Positions 46,714 through 55,713 of a stretch of 64,000 nt of DNA are shown one piece after another (position 1 is the first letter of the stretch; each line of letters opens with the position of its first letter). A program made the position numbers and the translations under genes. The DNA lies in the NCBI RefSeq assembly GCF_006539185.1, contig NZ_BJMN01000015.1, positions 62,001 to 126,000 on the forward strand, given 5' to 3'. The stretch comes from Streptomyces gardneri (GTDB lineage: Bacteria; Actinomycetota; Actinomycetes; Streptomycetales; Streptomycetaceae). The notes under the pieces are model-generated. The model made no database searches, had not been told where the DNA came from, and saw nothing but the letters and a program-made list of their open reading frames with translations.

Positions 46714-48303
46714 TCAGTTGTCCGGAGTGCGCGCGGTGACGCGCGTCCCGGGGTGGGCCAGCGAGCACAGGAACGCCACGGCCAGGGCGATCGCCATGCC
46801 GTAGAACACCCACTGGTTGGCCTCCGCGAAATCCATCCGGATCGCGTCCCCCGCCCCTTGCAGGGCCTTCGCTACCGGCCCGTCACCGGGGGGACCCTGG
46901 CCGTCCGGGTGACCGGTGACCGCCTCGGCGACCTTCTCCGCGGTGGCCGAGGCCTCGGACGGCGGCAGCCCGCGGTCTTGGAGCGTGGCGGTGATGCGGT
47001 CCGTGGAGACATGGGACAGCACGGTGCTGAATACGGCCATGCCGATGGCCGCCGCGTAGTTGCGGATCGTCTGGGTGATCCCCGTGACCTCGCCGTACGA
47101 GGCGTCGATAGCCCGGTTGACGGCGTCGGTGGAGGCCGGCGCGAGCAGGAAACCGATGCCGGCGCCCGCCATGGCCGCGTAAGGCCACTGGTCGTGCATC
47201 GACAGATCGGTCATCTTCTGCGCCCAGAGGTAGAACCCGACCGCGCCGAGCGCGCAGCCGAGCTTCATGGCCGGGCGGGCGCCGCGCTTGTCGAGGATCC
47301 GTCCACCCCACTGGGAGGCGAGGCCGAAGCCGATGAAGAAGTACAGCAGGAAGAGCGCGGCCTGGTTCGGAGAGGCGCTGAGCGACACCTGGGCGTACAC
47401 GGACGAGAAGAAGAACACCGGTACGAAGGCGAGCATCGCGAAGAACAGCACGAGACTGTCGACGGTGAAGGCCCGGTCCCGGAAGACGTCGAAGTCGATC
47501 AGCGGGTGGGCGGTGCGCCGCTCGTAGCCGAAGAACACCACCAGGACGAGCAGGCCGCCGACGATGCAGGCCCAGGTCGCGACGCTGCCCCAGCCCCAGG
47601 ACGAGGCCTGCTGGAAGCCCAGCACACTCAGGCCCATGCCGACGGCGACCAGCGCGGCGCCGACGATGTCCAGGCGCTCGGAGCGGCGGCTCTCGGGGAT
47701 CCGGGCGAGCACGGCGAGCACGATGGCGATGATGGCCACCGGCACGTTGACCCAGAAGATCGCCCGCCACGTCCACGCGGTCAGCCAGCCGCCGAGCAGG
47801 GGTCCGACGGCGGTGAGGGCGCCGGAGAGTCCGAAGAAGAGCGCGAGGGCGCGACCGCGACGGTCGACGGGGAAGACGGCGATGACGACGGCCAGCGCTG
47901 CCGGGAACATCAGGGCAGCTCCGAGACCCTGGGTTGCGCGGAAGACGACCAGCCAGGTCTGGGCGAGGTCGCCGGAGGGCACACAGCCGCAGAGAACCGA
48001 GGAGATGACGAAGACCAGGGTGCCGATCAACATGACGCGGCGATGCCCGAACAGGTCGGAGAGCCGGCCGCCGAGCGCGAAGAACGCGGCGAGGGACAGC
48101 AGGTACGCGTTGACGACCCACTGCATGCCGGAGGCGGTCAGGTCGAGCTCGTCGGTGATGTTCGGGGCGGCGATCGAGACGATGGTCTGGTCGATGAAGG
48201 TCATCGACACCGCGAAGAGCATGGCTGTGAGCGCCAGCTTCTGGCGGGGCGCCTCGCTGCGGACGGCCCCGGTCGGCGTGGGGGGTGGGGAAGTACGTGC
48301 CAT
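46714..48303 (-). CDS. DHA2 family MFS transporter (EmrB/QacA type)
   Basis: 529 residues, ATG 48301-48303. Fourteen predicted helices; FAVSMTFIDQTIVSIAAPNI (motif D1 of DHA2), WVVNAYLLSLAAFFALGGRLSDLFGHRRVML (motif A), RATQGLGAALMFPAALAVVI (motif B) and GLSGALTAVGPLLGGWLTAW (motif C). This is a proton-driven exporter of toxic compounds or secondary metabolites. A ~50-residue extracytoplasmic-loop-like stretch (RITATLQDRGLPPSEASATA) before the last helix is a feature of this actinobacterial subgroup. No regulator adjoins, unlike the 37 kb transporter. Confidence 0.95.
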   Translation of the reverse strand: MARTSPPPTPTGAVRSEAPRQKLALTAMLFAVSMTFIDQTIVSIAAPNITDELDLTASGMQWVVNAYLLSLAAFFALGGRLSDLFGHRRVMLIGTLVFVISSVLCGCVPSGDLAQTWLVVFRATQGLGAALMFPAALAVVIAVFPVDRRGRALALFFGLSGALTAVGPLLGGWLTAWTWRAIFWVNVPVAIIAIVLAVLARIPESRRSERLDIVGAALVAVGMGLSVLGFQQASSWGWGSVATWACIVGGLLVLVVFFGYERRTAHPLIDFDVFRDRAFTVDSLVLFFAMLAFVPVFFFSSVYAQVSLSASPNQAALFLLYFFIGFGLASQWGGRILDKRGARPAMKLGCALGAVGFYLWAQKMTDLSMHDQWPYAAMAGAGIGFLLAPASTDAVNRAIDASYGEVTGITQTIRNYAAAIGMAVFSTVLSHVSTDRITATLQDRGLPPSEASATAEKVAEAVTGHPDGQGPPGDGPVAKALQGAGDAIRMDFAEANQWVFYGMAIALAVAFLCSLAHPGTRVTARTPDN

Positions 48304-48639
48304 GTTCGGATGATCGTCCCGGGGCACCGTGTGTGCATGCCGAGGCCGCCGCCCCGGGGGCCGGCGGCGCCGAAGAGTGACCCGTTCGGGTGGGCGGTGT
48401 CTCCGGTCCTCCGTTCGGTGGGCGGTGCCCGAGTGTGGCCGCCGTGCCCGGGGCGGCGGTGGTGCCTGGGGGTGTCTTTCCGACCCCCTCATCTGGCTCG
48501 ACACATGATCGACACAAGACGCCCCCTAGGCCGGCTGGACAGGCTGACGCTGACGGTCCGCGACGACCGGGATTGCAGCGAGGCCCCTGTGCTAGGCGCC
48601 GGTCCGACCGTGGAGGAGCGGGGGGCGGTGATCTTCGGG
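48304..48639. other. Intergenic region upstream of second DHA2 gene
   Basis: One plus-strand frame (from ~48505: MIDTRRPLGRLDRLTLTVRD) is mildly protein-like but breaks before 48660; no family. It should contain the minus-strand promoter for the transporter. Confidence 0.35.
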
Positions 48640-49148
48640 CCCTTCCGCTTCCAGCCGGGAACTGACCGCGCGGACGGGCTTCGGCATCAAGGGCAGGCTG
48701 CTCGTCACAGCAGACCTGCGGCGCGGCATCAGCTACAACATGGTCGTGGACAGCTCGGACGACATCGTCATCTCGGGCAGCTCCGACGGCAAGTACGCCG
48801 TCCTGTGCTGCCGGGCCACTGGCGCCGCCGACGACAGCTTAGGGAAGTCCTGCCTGGGCATCGTCCCGACGGACGAGGAGGCCGACGGCGTGGTGGTGGC
48901 GGTCGGTGTGGACGGCCAGGTCGTCACCGCAGGTCCGCTCGGCGCGGCCATCACCCCCGAGGGCGAGGCCCAGGGTGGCTTTGGAACGAAGGGGGGTGGC
49001 GCTCGACTTCGGCACCACGGAGCAGAGCCTGAGTGCGGTCCTTGTCGAGGCGGACGGTCACGTCGTCGTGGCAAGTACGGCCGGCGACCGGATCGCCCCC
49101 GGCCGCTACACATCCGACGGTAAGCCGGACTCCGCCTTCGGTCACTGA
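48640..49148 (+). pseudogene. Delta-60 repeat protein, frameshifted fragment
   Basis: First frame: TGFGIKGRLLVTADLRRGIS, DSSDDIVISGSSDGKYAVLC, GVDGQVVTAGPLGAAITPEG; after the GGGGGG run near 48990 the frame changes to VALDFGTTEQSLSAVLVEAD, GHVVVASTAGDRIAPGRYTS, DGKPDSAFGH before TGA at 49146-49148. The repeated D--I-V-G----yf-L-RY--DG--D-sFG pattern is the delta-60 repeat of secreted beta-propeller-like proteins. The start is missing. Confidence 0.6.
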
Positions 49149-49307
49149 GCACAGGCCGCATGGACACGGGTGGCGGGCGGCCATGGCTGCTCGTCGAAGG
49201 CCCGGCCGACGTCGGGGCGGCGTCAGGCCCGGCATGCCGGGCCGATGGCCCCGAGGGGTAACGTCGACGAATCCGTACATCACGTCACCTCACCACCGGG
49301 AGAACCC

Positions 49308-49530
49308 GCGACCGACAGCAAGAACATCAACAACCCCGTGGGCCAGGGTGGCGGCCAGCGCAAGTGGCAGTCCCGCGCCGAACGGCAGAACAACGGTCGG
49401 TCCGCACCGCAACCTCGACCGCCAGGGCGCCGCCGACAAGAAGGCGGAGCTCGTGCGCAAGATGCGCGAGAAGGCCCGGGCGGCCGAGGCCGCCGCCGCG
49501 CAGGCGAGCGACGGCACCGCGCGGAGCTGA
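49308..49530 (+). pseudogene. DUF6243-like small protein, frameshifted
   Basis: SKNINNPVGQGGGQRKWQSR, AERQNNG in one frame, then LDRQGAADKKAELVRKMREK, ARAAEAAAAQASDGTARS to TGA 49528-49530 in another, with the shift near 49398. The N-rich GVGGQR--- -SRA---NG followed by a helix KK-ELVRKMRE is the layout of DUF6243 proteins, short basic proteins of unknown role in Streptomyces. No good start is seen. Confidence 0.5.
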
Positions 49531-49620
49531 GACACCGCCGCCGAGGGCCGCACGGTGGGGGTATCGTCGTCCGGTCACGGACGGCAACGGGATCGTCTGT
49601 CCGACCCCGAGGGAACCGAC

Positions 49621-49962
49621 ATGACCGATCTGAACGCGCTGCGGGCGAGCCTCGCGTCGGGTGAGCACGAGTTCGCCGACACGCTGGCCTTCGTCTCCGC
49701 GCACTACGCATACCAGCCGCAGGCGTTCCGCAACGGGGACGTGGAGAACGCCGCGGGCGAGAACGAGGGTTCCTGCAAGACGCTGGGCCTGGCCCTGCTG
49801 GAAGGGCTGAGCGACCAGGAAGCGCTGCTGGCCTTCGGTGAGCACTACCGCAGCGTGCTCGCGACGCCGAACGACACCGATCACGGCAACATCCGCAACC
49901 TCATGGCCCACGGCCTGGCGGGAGTGAGCTTCGTGGGGCAGCCGCTGGCCCGCAAGAGCTGA
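49621..49962 (+). CDS. HopJ-type (type III effector-like) protein
   Basis: 113 residues, ATG 49621 preceded by GAGGGA at a good distance. The HopJ family sequence is evident: EFADTLAFVSAHYAYQPQAF, RNGDVENAAGENEGSCKTLG, LALLEGLSDQEALLAFGEHY, then TDHGNIRNLMAHGLAGVSF. The family is named after a Pseudomonas effector but is widespread in free-living bacteria without type III secretion, so the name should not be taken as function. Soluble; no neighbouring partner. Confidence 0.88.
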   Translation: MTDLNALRASLASGEHEFADTLAFVSAHYAYQPQAFRNGDVENAAGENEGSCKTLGLALLEGLSDQEALLAFGEHYRSVLATPNDTDHGNIRNLMAHGLAGVSFVGQPLARKS

Positions 49963-50828
49963 ACGGCGATGGCACCAGCGGGGGAGTTCCGGCCCCCGCT
50001 ATCGAGCGGCCGGGCCCGGCACCGGCCGTTCTGGCTCGTCCTTCGGTGGCGGCAGCCCGGTGAGGAAGGTGCGGATCTCTCGCCTCGGGGACCAAGGACC
50101 GTGCAGAGGCCGAGGGCCCGTCGGGCGGGGGCGTGGGCCGAGGTCGATGCGGCCGCGGTCGCGGTGGACGTGCGCCAGGCCGTGACCATGAGACTCCGAA
50201 GGCGGGTGTTCGGTGTCGGTTGGCCCCCGAGGGTTTTCGATGAGCTCTGTGCGGTACGCGGGTACGGACCTCTCGCAACTGAGTTTGTACGGGTGACCTG
50301 ACCGGTGTCCTGCCCCCACCCGGCAGCATGGGGCCGACCAGCCATCCGGGGCCCGGCACGACACCCTTGTCGGGTGCGCGTGACGCGGACCGGGGTGCGG
50401 GTGGCCGGCAACCAGACCGCTTGCCCGAAGTCAGGGAGCTGACGGAGCTGGGTTGGTTCCTCGTTCGTTCCTGAAACGCCGATGTGGGTGTTCTTGCCCC
50501 ACGTGTGGCCGCTGAAAGCTCGGACATGGGTCCCCGACCGGTCAACCTGCTGGGAGGTCGCTGCTGGATCTCTTCCGTCGGCAGATCTCGTGGCCTTCTG
50601 CGTTGTGTGGGGGAGACCCTCCCGCGGGGCCGGTCCACGACGATCTCCCCCGTGTTCGCTTGTTCGGTCATCTCGACGACCCGGCCTGGCTTCGGAGCGT
50701 GATGGCCCGGGGCGTTGGTCGGCGAGGCGGTCCCGTCCGCAGGCTTGGTCGTCAGCGTGCTCTCGATGGTGTGGCAGGGTGGTGGGCATGTGGGCCTTCG
50801 GGGCCCGTGAAAGTGAGAGAGGTATGTC
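49963..50828. other. Long region without a confident gene
   Basis: The minus strand is open for over 1 kb (49901-51019), but the translation is Pro/Arg/Ser-rich and it also runs antisense through the EF-hand gene, so I do not accept it. A short stretch from ATG 50669-50671 (MTEQANTGEIVVDRPRGRVS) is the only protein-like piece. No repeats or RNA genes seen. Confidence 0.4.
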
Positions 50829-51032
50829 GTGAACGAGGCCGAGCTCAGGGCGCTGTTCGACGAGATCGACAAGGACGGCGACGGGCGGATCAATATCGTC
50901 GAGCTGGCGGAGGGTTTCAAGGCCGAGGGCGCCCACGGGCACCTGTCGGAAGAGGTAAAGAAGGCTATGACGGCCGACGCGAACCACGACGGGGTCCTCG
51001 ACTTCGACGAGTTCCGCACCCTGCTGAAGTAG
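50829..51032 (+). CDS. Two-EF-hand calcium-binding protein
   Basis: 67 residues, GTG 50829 with GAGAGG upstream. Two canonical EF-hand loops: DKDGDGRINIVE (residues ~14-25) and DANHDGVLDFDE (~50-61), each flanked by helices, as in small actinobacterial calmodulin-like proteins. All loop positions 1, 3, 5 and 12 carry Asp/Asn/Glu, so both should bind Ca2+. Cytosolic; may buffer or sense calcium. The start GTG partly follows an out-of-frame ATG at 50824 that stops at once. Confidence 0.93.
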   Translation: MNEAELRALFDEIDKDGDGRINIVELAEGFKAEGAHGHLSEEVKKAMTADANHDGVLDFDEFRTLLK

Positions 51033-51300
51033 CGTCAGGCCTGACAGCGCGAGCGCCTGGTGCTGCTCCATGCGCTCGCGCCCCGGGCGCGGGCCGGCGG
51101 CGTAGCCGCAGGCCCGCAGGCCGGGTTCGCCGGGGTCCCGGCGCATCGGGCCGTTGCCCGAAGTCGCCCAGCGCTCCTCCACCGCGGCCGCGACGGCCCG
51201 GACGAAGATCAAACGGAACCAACAGAGCCCCCGGACTTCACCGAAGGCATGGATCGGCGCGGGTGAGGAAACTCTTCGTGGATCTGCACCCTGAGGAGGG

Positions 51301-51492
51301 GTGGGAACGTACGGCTTCCGGCACTACGTTGCCTCGAACGCCCTCGGGAACGGCATCCCGATCACCGACGTCGCGGAGTGGATGGGCCGCAAATCCATCG
51401 AGGAGACGTACCGCACGTACCGGCACCTGATGCCCAGGAACATCACCAAGGCCGCCCGGATCTTGGACGCCGGCTTTTGGGCGGCGGCTTAA
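51301..51492 (+). pseudogene. Tyrosine recombinase C-terminal fragment
   Basis: Reads YGFRHYVASNALGNGIPITD, VAEWMGRKSIEETYRTYRHL, MPRNITKAARILDAGFW before TAA. It carries the H-Y / G-RS---T---Y box of integrases, including the nucleophile-type Tyr (ETYRTYRHL) and the HYVAS block, but the canonical HxLRH Arg reads as FRH. The N-terminal and core domains are missing. It could derive from the same kind of element as the 41.0 kb fragment. Confidence 0.65.
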
Positions 51493-52184
51493 TTCGTCAC
51501 GGGTGCGCCATCGGTTGGCACAATGCCTGGGCGCTCCACGGAGGCACCGTCCGTGTGCGGGGTTTGGGCGGCCTTGCTGACCAGCGCGGTGCTGGCCGGT
51601 GGTGGAGCCGCCGAGATCCCGATCACGCTCCTGGGCTCGCCGTCGCGCTTTCGCCGCGAGGGCGGGCCCAGGACCATCGAGCCCTGCGGGGTGAAGGAGC
51701 GCTCAGACCGCCGCTGCGGAAGGCTCGCAGGTGGTTGGCAGTTCGCTGCGGACCGTCCGGTCGCAGAGTCGCTCGACCTGCGCGGGGTCGTGAGAGACGA
51801 GCGGGTGCGCCGCGAAGCATGATCACGAATATCGGCGCAGCCCCTGGCCCGCTGCGTGATGAGAGTCTCCGTCAGTCGTGCGGGGGAGCGCGTTCACCGC
51901 CGAAACGATCCCGCGCCGCGCCCACTCAGTTTCCCCTTCTCGGCGGCAGGGCGCCTGCACCCGGATGTGGGGACGCCCTGCCGCACAACAACTGCACATG
52001 TCAGAGGCCGACTCGTGCACGCTTCAGGTGTACCCAGGCAGGGCCGGGTGGCAGGGTGACGGCACGCGGCAGCCCCGCCCCACCCGCGCGGTCCACGCTG
52101 TCGGCCCCGCCCTCGTGCCCGGACGGGCGGGCCGCGCCCGCCTCCCGGCCATCGGCGGCTGCGGCGCGGAAGCCGGGGCGGCAG
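51493..52184. other. Region without a recognisable gene
   Basis: Frames on both strands lack domain signals. Plus-strand coding character appears only from ~52185, where the next transposase scrap begins. Confidence 0.4.
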
Positions 52185-52350
52185 GCCACCCGCCTTCGAC
52201 CGCGAGGCGTACAAGCAGCGCGACACCGTCGAACGCTGCATCAACCGCTTGAAGCAGTGGCGAGGCATCGCCACCCGCTACGAGAAGACCGCGACCATCC
52301 ACCTGGCCGGACTCCACATCGCGGGCATCTTCCTCTGGGCCGCTCGGTGA
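52185..52350 (+). pseudogene. IS5-family transposase C-terminal scrap
   Basis: [53 protein letters not shown] ending at TGA 52348-52350: the Glu-containing (VER) C-terminal block of IS5/IS4-type transposases. The preceding DDE domain is absent. Confidence 0.72.
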
Positions 52351-52569
52351 TCCCAACGAAACGGTCTAGGTCGTACGTCCCCGGCGGCGGGCGCCCGCCG
52401 CCGGGGCACGCAGTACGAGGGGGTGGTGCTTGGTCTTCCGCGAGGACGCCCCGCGGGCTCGGCATGCCGGGCTCGCCGCCGCGCGGGCCGGCCGCCCGGC
52501 GACCGCCTGCTTCCGGTTCAACGACTCCCAACTAACCGCCGCTTGGGTTCGTGGCTACGCCAGCGACGA

Positions 52570-53007
52570 TCAGTCGAGCCAGTCGTCGAGATCCTCGTAC
52601 CTCGCCTTTGGCGGGGGCGGGCCGACCCGAAACATGTAGGCGTTCACCCGCGGCTGCGCCGTGTTCTCCAAACGCCGAATCGCCGCCTCAGTGAAGCCAC
52701 AGGAGGCGATCAAGACGCCCTTGTTCGCTCCCACGTCCACGAGTTTGGAGATGAACTCCTCGACCGTCCCGAGCCCCACCGCGCGCGCGTAGTCCTTGCA
52801 CTCCCAGACGATCAGGATCGTCTCTCCCGCAAGTTTGCCGCGAACGAGCACGTCGATCTGCCGAGGGCGACCACTCAGGAGACCTGGCAGGCGCTGGTCG
52901 TGCTCGACGGTCACGCCCGGATCCAACTGCCTGACGTACTCGGCGACTGCTTTCTCGTACACCCGCCATTTGGGGTCCGTCGGCGTGCGTTCAGCAGACC
53001 TTGTCAT
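52570..53007 (-). CDS. Mrr-like PD-(D/E)XK restriction endonuclease
   Basis: 145 residues, ATG 53005-53007. Nuclease core: RVYEKAVAEYVRQLDPGVTV, RQIDVLVRGKLAGETILIVWECKDYARAVG (D then E-C-K, the D--(E)xK catalytic set with Cys in the x position), TVEEFISKLVDVGANKGVLIASCGFTEAAIRR, typical of Mrr_cat / restriction-endonuclease-like proteins. It has no N-terminal winged helix or NTPase, so it is a standalone catalytic domain; probably cleaves foreign or modified DNA. A frameshifted gene of the same superfamily lies 230 bp upstream. Confidence 0.8.
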   Translation of the reverse strand: MTRSAERTPTDPKWRVYEKAVAEYVRQLDPGVTVEHDQRLPGLLSGRPRQIDVLVRGKLAGETILIVWECKDYARAVGLGTVEEFISKLVDVGANKGVLIASCGFTEAAIRRLENTAQPRVNAYMFRVGPPPPKARYEDLDDWLD

Positions 53008-53236
53008 GCCCCGACCTTAGAGACCCTCACTGACAACAGGGAGAGCCCAGCATGTCCGGACGCGTCCCCGACGACGCTCTGCTGAGGTCGGCGCGGAGTT
53101 CTTCTTCCCACCGTGAGGTCGGCCGTGGGCATGTTCCAGACGTTTCTCCAGACCGGTAGACGCCCCACCTCACCGACGCCTCGGCGCCGGACCCGGATGC
53201 GACTGTCCCCCGCTCCTGCCGCGCACCTTCCGAAGC

Positions 53237-53636
53237 CTACTGGGGCTCGGCGAGGGCGGCCTTGAGTTCGTCGTGCAGGTCTCGCAGGCCGTCCAGGCGG
53301 CGGGCCTTGACCTCGATGCCAAGGTTCATCTCGCGCAGCACCAGGTCTGGATAGGTGGCACCGTTGCGCCGGCCGAAGTCGAAGGGAATCCCGGCACGCG
53401 CGAGTTTAGCGCCGGCGACGAGTTCGGCCCGCACAATCAGCAGGTCATCGTTGAAGGTGCGGGCGTTGCGGAAGTCGCGGCGTACGCTGCCCGTACGCTC
53501 GGGCTGCGCCCTCTCCAGGGCCTCGATGATGCTCTCGAAGGCCGTGACGGTGGCGGAGGCGAAGCTATCTGAGGGGTTGTTTCCGGTGGCCTCGGTGATC
53601 AGGTCGACCAGCGGGTGATTCTACGGGGGTGTCCAT
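53237..53636 (-). pseudogene. PD-(D/E)XK-like nuclease gene with a start-proximal frameshift
   Basis: From ATG 53634-53636 (MDTPVE), removal of one T would give HPLVDLITEATGNNPSDSFA, SATVTAFESIIEALERAQPE, RTGSVRRDFRNARTFNDDLL, IVRAELVAGAKLARAGIPFD, FGRRNGATYPDLVLREMNLG, IEVKARRLDGL, ending at TAG 53237-53239. As it stands TAG at ~53622 blocks the main frame. The D(19)EVK-like arrangement (YPDLVL ... GIEVKAR) is that of PD-(D/E)XK nucleases acting on genomic DNA. Repaired length ~133 residues. Lies just upstream of the Mrr-like gene in the same direction. Confidence 0.5.
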
Positions 53637-53892
53637 CCAGCCCTGCAGGAAGGGGAATGACGTACTCACGTGAGGTCCTTGCGGGTTGGCCGGGCGGGGA
53701 ATGCGGTCATGCCCGCGACACGGCCAGCGTGCTCGGCGCCGGGGAACGGGCTGCGCGGGGATTCTGTGAGCTGCCTCCGGAGTGCTTCCATCCGGGGGAC
53801 GACGGCCGTTTTCACCGTCGCGCGCAGTTGCCTGAGGCGTCTGCTCGGTATTGGGTTGGAGTTCGAGCGGCCGCGCACGGCAGAGTGGCGTC

Positions 53893-54564
53893 ATGACTGA
53901 GCTGTGGGCACACACCCTGACCTGGGCGGAAGTGGATCCGCTGCGGCATCCGTTCGAGCTGGACGAGGGTGCGGCGAGGACGTTGACTGCTCTTGTCGTG
54001 CCCCTGCTGCCCACCCCTGAAGCTGCTGACGAGCACCGTCGACGCTCGCTGGCCCCTGTCACCGAGTTCCTGGTGGACCGGTACGGCCGGTGGGCCTGCG
54101 GGTGGAATTGGTCAGTGGGTGAGGGTGACACCGACGGTGGGATCGTCGGCGTGTGGTGCTGCGCGTCGCATTCCGTGACGACGGCGGAAGCGACCGCCCC
54201 GATGGTCGTCGCGGCCCTGCGCGAATGGCGTGACTGGTTGGAGGATCTGGCGGAGCGCTTTGCCGCCCTCGCGCCGCCGTCTCACTCGGCGGGGTCCGTG
54301 GTGGATCCCTGGCACTGGGAACGGGCGTGCACGCGGCTGGTCACCGTGGTGGCCGACCGGACTCAGGCCGAGAGCGGCTGGTACGGACACTGCATGCAGG
54401 TCCTCGAATGGTTCCTCGCCTATAACGGCATCGACGAGGAGCGAGCCGGGGAGATAGTCGGGAGCGCGGTCGGCGGACGGTTCGGTAGTTGGATCGCGCC
54501 GGACGTCACGGTGGTTGGCGCGGTGAGTTCCCGCTTCGCCCGGACCGTAGGCGGGCACCGATGA
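53893..54564 (+). CDS. Unknown protein, first gene of a coupled three-gene operon
   Basis: 223 residues, ATG 53893. Soluble alpha/beta protein: MTELWAHTLTWAEVDPLRHP, LTALVVPLLPTPEAADEHRR, RSLAPVTEFLVDRYGRWACG, WNWSVGEGDTDGGIVGVWCC with ASHSVTTAEATAPMVVAALR, and HWERACTRLVTVVADRTQAE. No family recognised and no catalytic motif obvious. Its stop overlaps the start of the Fic-like gene as ATGA (54561-54564), which itself overlaps the DUF5958 gene, so they are produced in fixed ratio; it may be a partner or antitoxin of the Fic protein, which is inference. Confidence 0.75.
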   Translation: MTELWAHTLTWAEVDPLRHPFELDEGAARTLTALVVPLLPTPEAADEHRRRSLAPVTEFLVDRYGRWACGWNWSVGEGDTDGGIVGVWCCASHSVTTAEATAPMVVAALREWRDWLEDLAERFAALAPPSHSAGSVVDPWHWERACTRLVTVVADRTQAESGWYGHCMQVLEWFLAYNGIDEERAGEIVGSAVGGRFGSWIAPDVTVVGAVSSRFARTVGGHR

Positions 54565-55217
54565 CCTCCGGGCCTGGCCATCAGAGGGATGCTCTCGCCG
54601 ACTGGCTGCGCATCCGTACAGGGATCGCCTGGCCGCAATGGAGCGGCGAGCGCCCCATCTCAGGGGTATCGGCTCGTGACGGCTTCCGGGACTTCTTCAC
54701 GGCAACGCGCGGCGGCCGCGACCCCCAGGGAACCGCGCAAGTCCTGACCGCCCTCGACCTGGCCCTCGCCGACGCGGAGCAGGGCAGGACGCTGACCTTC
54801 ACCCGCATGGCGAACTGGCAGCGGACCGTGCTGCGCTGCGACTCTGTCGGCTTCCGTGATGTGCCGGCCTTCGCAAAGGACGGACAGGAGCGCTGTGGCC
54901 TCACGCCGGACACTCGTGCGCAGTTCGAGGGCTGTCTGTCCGACAGCGTTCAACCGAATCCGCCCCTCCCCTCGCGCGCCGCCCGAACCTACCTCGACGT
55001 CCTCTTCTTTCATCCGTTCGAGGACGGCAACGCCCGCGCGGCCATGCTGGCGATGGCCTTCGTCCTGGCCCGTGAAGGCGTCCCGCTCGACCAGGTGCAC
55101 CCGCTACAGACCACCCGCTGGGCTGACGACGTAGAGGGCGCGGCTGATCTTGCGGTGCTGCTCGGCATTCTGATCTCTGCGGCGGAGCGCCGCCTGTCCA
55201 GTGGGAGGCAGTCATGA
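54561..55217 (+). CDS. Fic/Doc-family protein with variant active-site motif
   Basis: 218 residues, ATG 54561. Around residues 151-162 it reads FHPFEDGNARAAMLAMAFVL, matching the Fic motif HPF-[D/E]GN-R but with Ala for the second Gly (GNGR) and Met for the final Arg. The invariant His and the Asp/Gly/Asn remain. Preceding helices (LDLALADAEQGRTLTFTRMA, ARTYLDVL) and the following helix fit a Fic core. Fic proteins transfer AMP or other phosphate-containing groups to protein side chains; loss of the last Arg would weaken ATP gamma-phosphate binding, so donor or activity may differ. No inhibitory S/T---E(G/N) helix was found. Coupled to both neighbours by ATGA overlaps. Confidence 0.78.
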   Translation: MTSGPGHQRDALADWLRIRTGIAWPQWSGERPISGVSARDGFRDFFTATRGGRDPQGTAQVLTALDLALADAEQGRTLTFTRMANWQRTVLRCDSVGFRDVPAFAKDGQERCGLTPDTRAQFEGCLSDSVQPNPPLPSRAARTYLDVLFFHPFEDGNARAAMLAMAFVLAREGVPLDQVHPLQTTRWADDVEGAADLAVLLGILISAAERRLSSGRQS

Positions 55218-55612
55218 CCGAACGGGACGTGATGCTCAACGAGCTCGCCCAAGGTCTGCGCCCGATGTCACAGGGCATCGAATGGTTCGACGCGCTGGGT
55301 CCGCAGGAGCAGTCAGAGACGTTGTTGTTTCTGCGCCATCACTGCGTCCAGGCGCGCGCCGTCACCGAAGACGGCCCAGAGAGCATCCGCCGTGCCGGGC
55401 TGCGCTCGACGCATACGCCTGCGGTGCTCATCACACGTGGTCGGATCGATCTTCAGCTCGGGAAGATTGCCGGGCTCACCCCTCTCGACGAACGCCGCAA
55501 GGCGTTCCGGCTGCTGATCGCGGTACTCGCGATCGCCGACGGACGGCGCCGTGATCGCTTCTGTTCTGGCGGGTGCGGGCACTGGTGGCACAGGCTGTCC
55601 GCCGCTGACTGA
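55214..55612 (+). CDS. DUF5958 family protein
   Basis: 132 residues, ATG 55214 overlapping the Fic stop. Typical DUF5958 sequence: NELAQGLRPMSQGIEWFDAL, QEQSETLLFLRHHCVQARAV, ESIRRAGLRSTHTPAVLITR, RIDLQLGKIAGLTPLDERRK, AFRLLIAVLAIADGRRRDRF with CSGGCGHWWHRLSAAD. The terminal C-GGCGHWWH cluster could bind metal. Soluble and helical; function of the family is unknown. Being third gene in a Fic operon is a clue that could be followed. Confidence 0.88.
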   Translation: MTERDVMLNELAQGLRPMSQGIEWFDALGPQEQSETLLFLRHHCVQARAVTEDGPESIRRAGLRSTHTPAVLITRGRIDLQLGKIAGLTPLDERRKAFRLLIAVLAIADGRRRDRFCSGGCGHWWHRLSAAD

Positions 55613-55713
55613 TCAGATTGGTCGGAGGGTGGCGAGCCTGACTGGGCTGCCCGGCCGTCGCCATACAGGACCAAGGACCTGAAGGTGGCCCTGCCTGCAC
55701 CGACCTCGCGAGG

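Noticed and set aside
46753..49032. Plus-strand frame of ~760 codons across the second MFS gene
   Set aside because: Antisense of a clear 14-helix transporter; no protein-like features beyond that region.
49621..49962. HopJ protein as evidence for a type III secretion system
   Set aside because: The family is widespread in bacteria without such systems; no secretion gene is present.
49901..51019. Long minus-strand frame (~370 codons)
   Set aside because: Pro/Ser/Arg-rich, overlaps the well-supported EF-hand gene on the other strand and lacks any motif.
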